DNA of 64,000 bases, taken from NCBI RefSeq assembly GCF_002009175.1, contig NZ_CP018047.1, forward strand, positions 4,340,001 to 4,404,000. Direction: 5' to 3'. The number at the start of each line of letters is the position of its first letter. Positions within the stretch are counted from its first letter, which is position 1. This stretch comes from Streptomyces niveus (GTDB taxonomy: Bacteria; Actinomycetota; Actinomycetes; Streptomycetales; Streptomycetaceae). The translations under genes and the position numbers were made by a program. The notes under the pieces were generated by a model, which was not told the DNA's origin, made no database searches, and saw only the letters and a list, made by a program, of their open reading frames with translations. Shown one piece after another: positions 63,056-64,000 of the stretch.

Positions 63056-64000
63056 CTACGGCCTTACGGGCCTGTACGGCGGGATCGGGCGCGAATCCGT
63101 CGAGACCGCGACATAGGCCAGGCCGTCGTACTCCTCCGACAGCCGGACCGGAGTGATGTCGCGCCGGTAGAACCAGCGCGTCACCAGCGCGCCGAAGTTG
63201 CGCGTCCCGTGCGTGGCCTCTGCCCACTCCCGTACGGCGCGCGGCGCGTCCCCGGCGGGGCGCAGGTCCAGCAGATGGTCCCGCGGTGTGGCGGCGGCCA
63301 GTTGGGCCTCCACGGTGGTCGCGGGTGCGGCGCCGACGGAGTTGCCCTCGGCGGCCCGGCCCGTCAGTGCGCCGACGCCGCTCCAGGGGCCCGGCCAGAT
63401 GCGGTGGGCGCGGAAGGAGCCCGAGCCGAAGAGGAGCCCGAGGGCGTAGTACGCGTCGCCGTACCGCTCGCGCAGATGCCCGCCGAGCGGCCGGACGCCG
63501 CCGGAGTCACGGTCCTTCGCGACATGGCCGTTGTGGCCCCAGAGCACCACCTTGGCCGCCGGGTCCGCGTCCAGGACGTCCTCGACGGCGTCCGCCATGT
63601 ACCGGTCCCGTCCGGCCTGGACGGTCCGCTCCGGGTCCGGGTGCCGCGGGTTGCGCGTCACCAGATCGGCGGCCCGGACCAGATTGCGGGCGTGCCGTAC
63701 CGCCACGGCCCCGGCGGGGGTGCCGGGCTCGTCGAAGCCGCGCACGAACTCCAGCAGCGTGGTGGCCTCGTGCATCAGCTTCTGCCCGGGGTCGGGCAGC
63801 GAGCCCGGATACGCGGTGGCGAGCACGCCGAGCGCGGAGTGCAGGGCGGGCAGCCGGTCCGGCGCCACGCTGGTCAGGAACGCTTCGAGCACCGCGAGCG
63901 AATCCCCGGCCCGCTGCGGGTCGATGCCGACGAAGCGGACCTTGTCGTCGTCCGGACGCCCGTCGTTGTACGCGCGCATCCACTTGATCACGGCCAGGAT
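63056..64000 (-). CDS. Erythromycin esterase family protein (5' end outside window)
   Basis: About 315 residues of the C-terminal part are present; the gene begins beyond base 64000. FVGIDPQRAGDSLAVLEAFL, the WGHNGHVAKD motif (His residues of the active site) and LGLLFGSGSFRA are characteristic of the Ere/succinoglycan-type esterase family that can hydrolyse the macrolide lactone. Many homologues are not resistance enzymes, so macrolide hydrolysis is not implied. Confidence 0.85.
   Translation of the reverse strand: MLAVIKWMRAYNDGRPDDDKVRFVGIDPQRAGDSLAVLEAFLTSVAPDRLPALHSALGVLATAYPGSLPDPGQKLMHEATTLLEFVRGFDEPGTPAGAVAVRHARNLVRAADLVTRNPRHPDPERTVQAGRDRYMADAVEDVLDADPAAKVVLWGHNGHVAKDRDSGGVRPLGGHLRERYGDAYYALGLLFGSGSFRAHRIWPGPWSGVGALTGRAAEGNSVGAAPATTVEAQLAAATPRDHLLDLRPAGDAPRAVREWAEATHGTRNFGALVTRWFYRRDITPVRLSEEYDGLAYVAVSTDSRPIPPYRPVRP

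Overview
The window is very GC-rich, compactly coded actinobacterial chromosome and reads as Streptomyces or a close relative. The signs are strong G/C third-position bias, many GTG starts, and a set of core genes typical of the genus: mshA (mycothiol), phoU/phoR/phoP, carD, ispD-ispF, cysS, the sugar-ABC ATPase msiK, the diguanylate cyclase cdgB, nagA, otsA/otsB, a cold-shock gene and a groEL2 with CIRCE elements. The order resembles the central core of Streptomyces chromosomes. I see no prophage, transposase, CRISPR array or rRNA; one tRNA-Thr is present.

Layout. 0-3.2 kb: a DesK-type two-component system divergent from a drug/lipid-type ABC exporter, with a perfect palindrome between them. 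3.2-5.8 kb: an unrecognised gene divergent from a regulator / HbhA-like / DUF2516 operon. 5.8-9.7 kb: a receiver-PP2C phosphatase, a cell-wall NlpC/P60 hydrolase and a methyltransferase. 9.9-16 kb: mshA, YbjN, a Tat lipoprotein of the dimethylformamidase-beta family, an MFS pump, gpmA and a tiny Cys-rich protein. 16.2-20 kb: the phosphate-sensing genes phoU<>phoRP and a lipoprotein. 20.6-26.2 kb: carD, ispDF, an F420/PPOX protein, cysS and the SpoU methyltransferase. 26-31 kb: DoxX protein, nucleotidyltransferase, msiK and the tRNA. 31-43 kb: an accessory-looking stretch of single genes (oxidases, a kinase of the streptomycin/hydroxyurea type, GNAT, quinone reductase, pentapeptide protein, M1 lipoprotein peptidase, TerD, ArfB, flavin reductase). 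43-46.5 kb: cdgB and a carbohydrate-binding-like membrane protein. 46.5-52.1 kb: an amino-sugar catabolic run (ROK kinase, NagA, hexose kinase, class II aldolase) divergent from an orphan sugar-binding lipoprotein. 52.1-57.7 kb: trehalose phosphate phosphatase and synthase, an unusual zinc-ribbon SDR, and glucosyl-3-phosphoglycerate synthase. 57.8-59.6 kb: a SAM-I riboswitch driving a threonine-synthase-like enzyme plus a CysO-like sulfur carrier. 59.9-64 kb: cold shock, groEL2, a DUF3592-type membrane protein and a truncated erythromycin esterase.

How parts fit. MsiK energises several sugar importers; the same 12-base motif (a DasR-like half-matched dre site) lies upstream of msiK and of the nagK-nagA operon, linking import to amino-sugar use. 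Many genes start directly 6-7 nt after a TANNNT -10 hexamer, so leaderless mRNAs appear common here. The most intriguing locus is the SAM-riboswitch / threonine-synthase-like / CysO operon: its wiring fits sulfur-amino-acid synthesis better than threonine synthesis and suggests carrier-dependent homocysteine formation.
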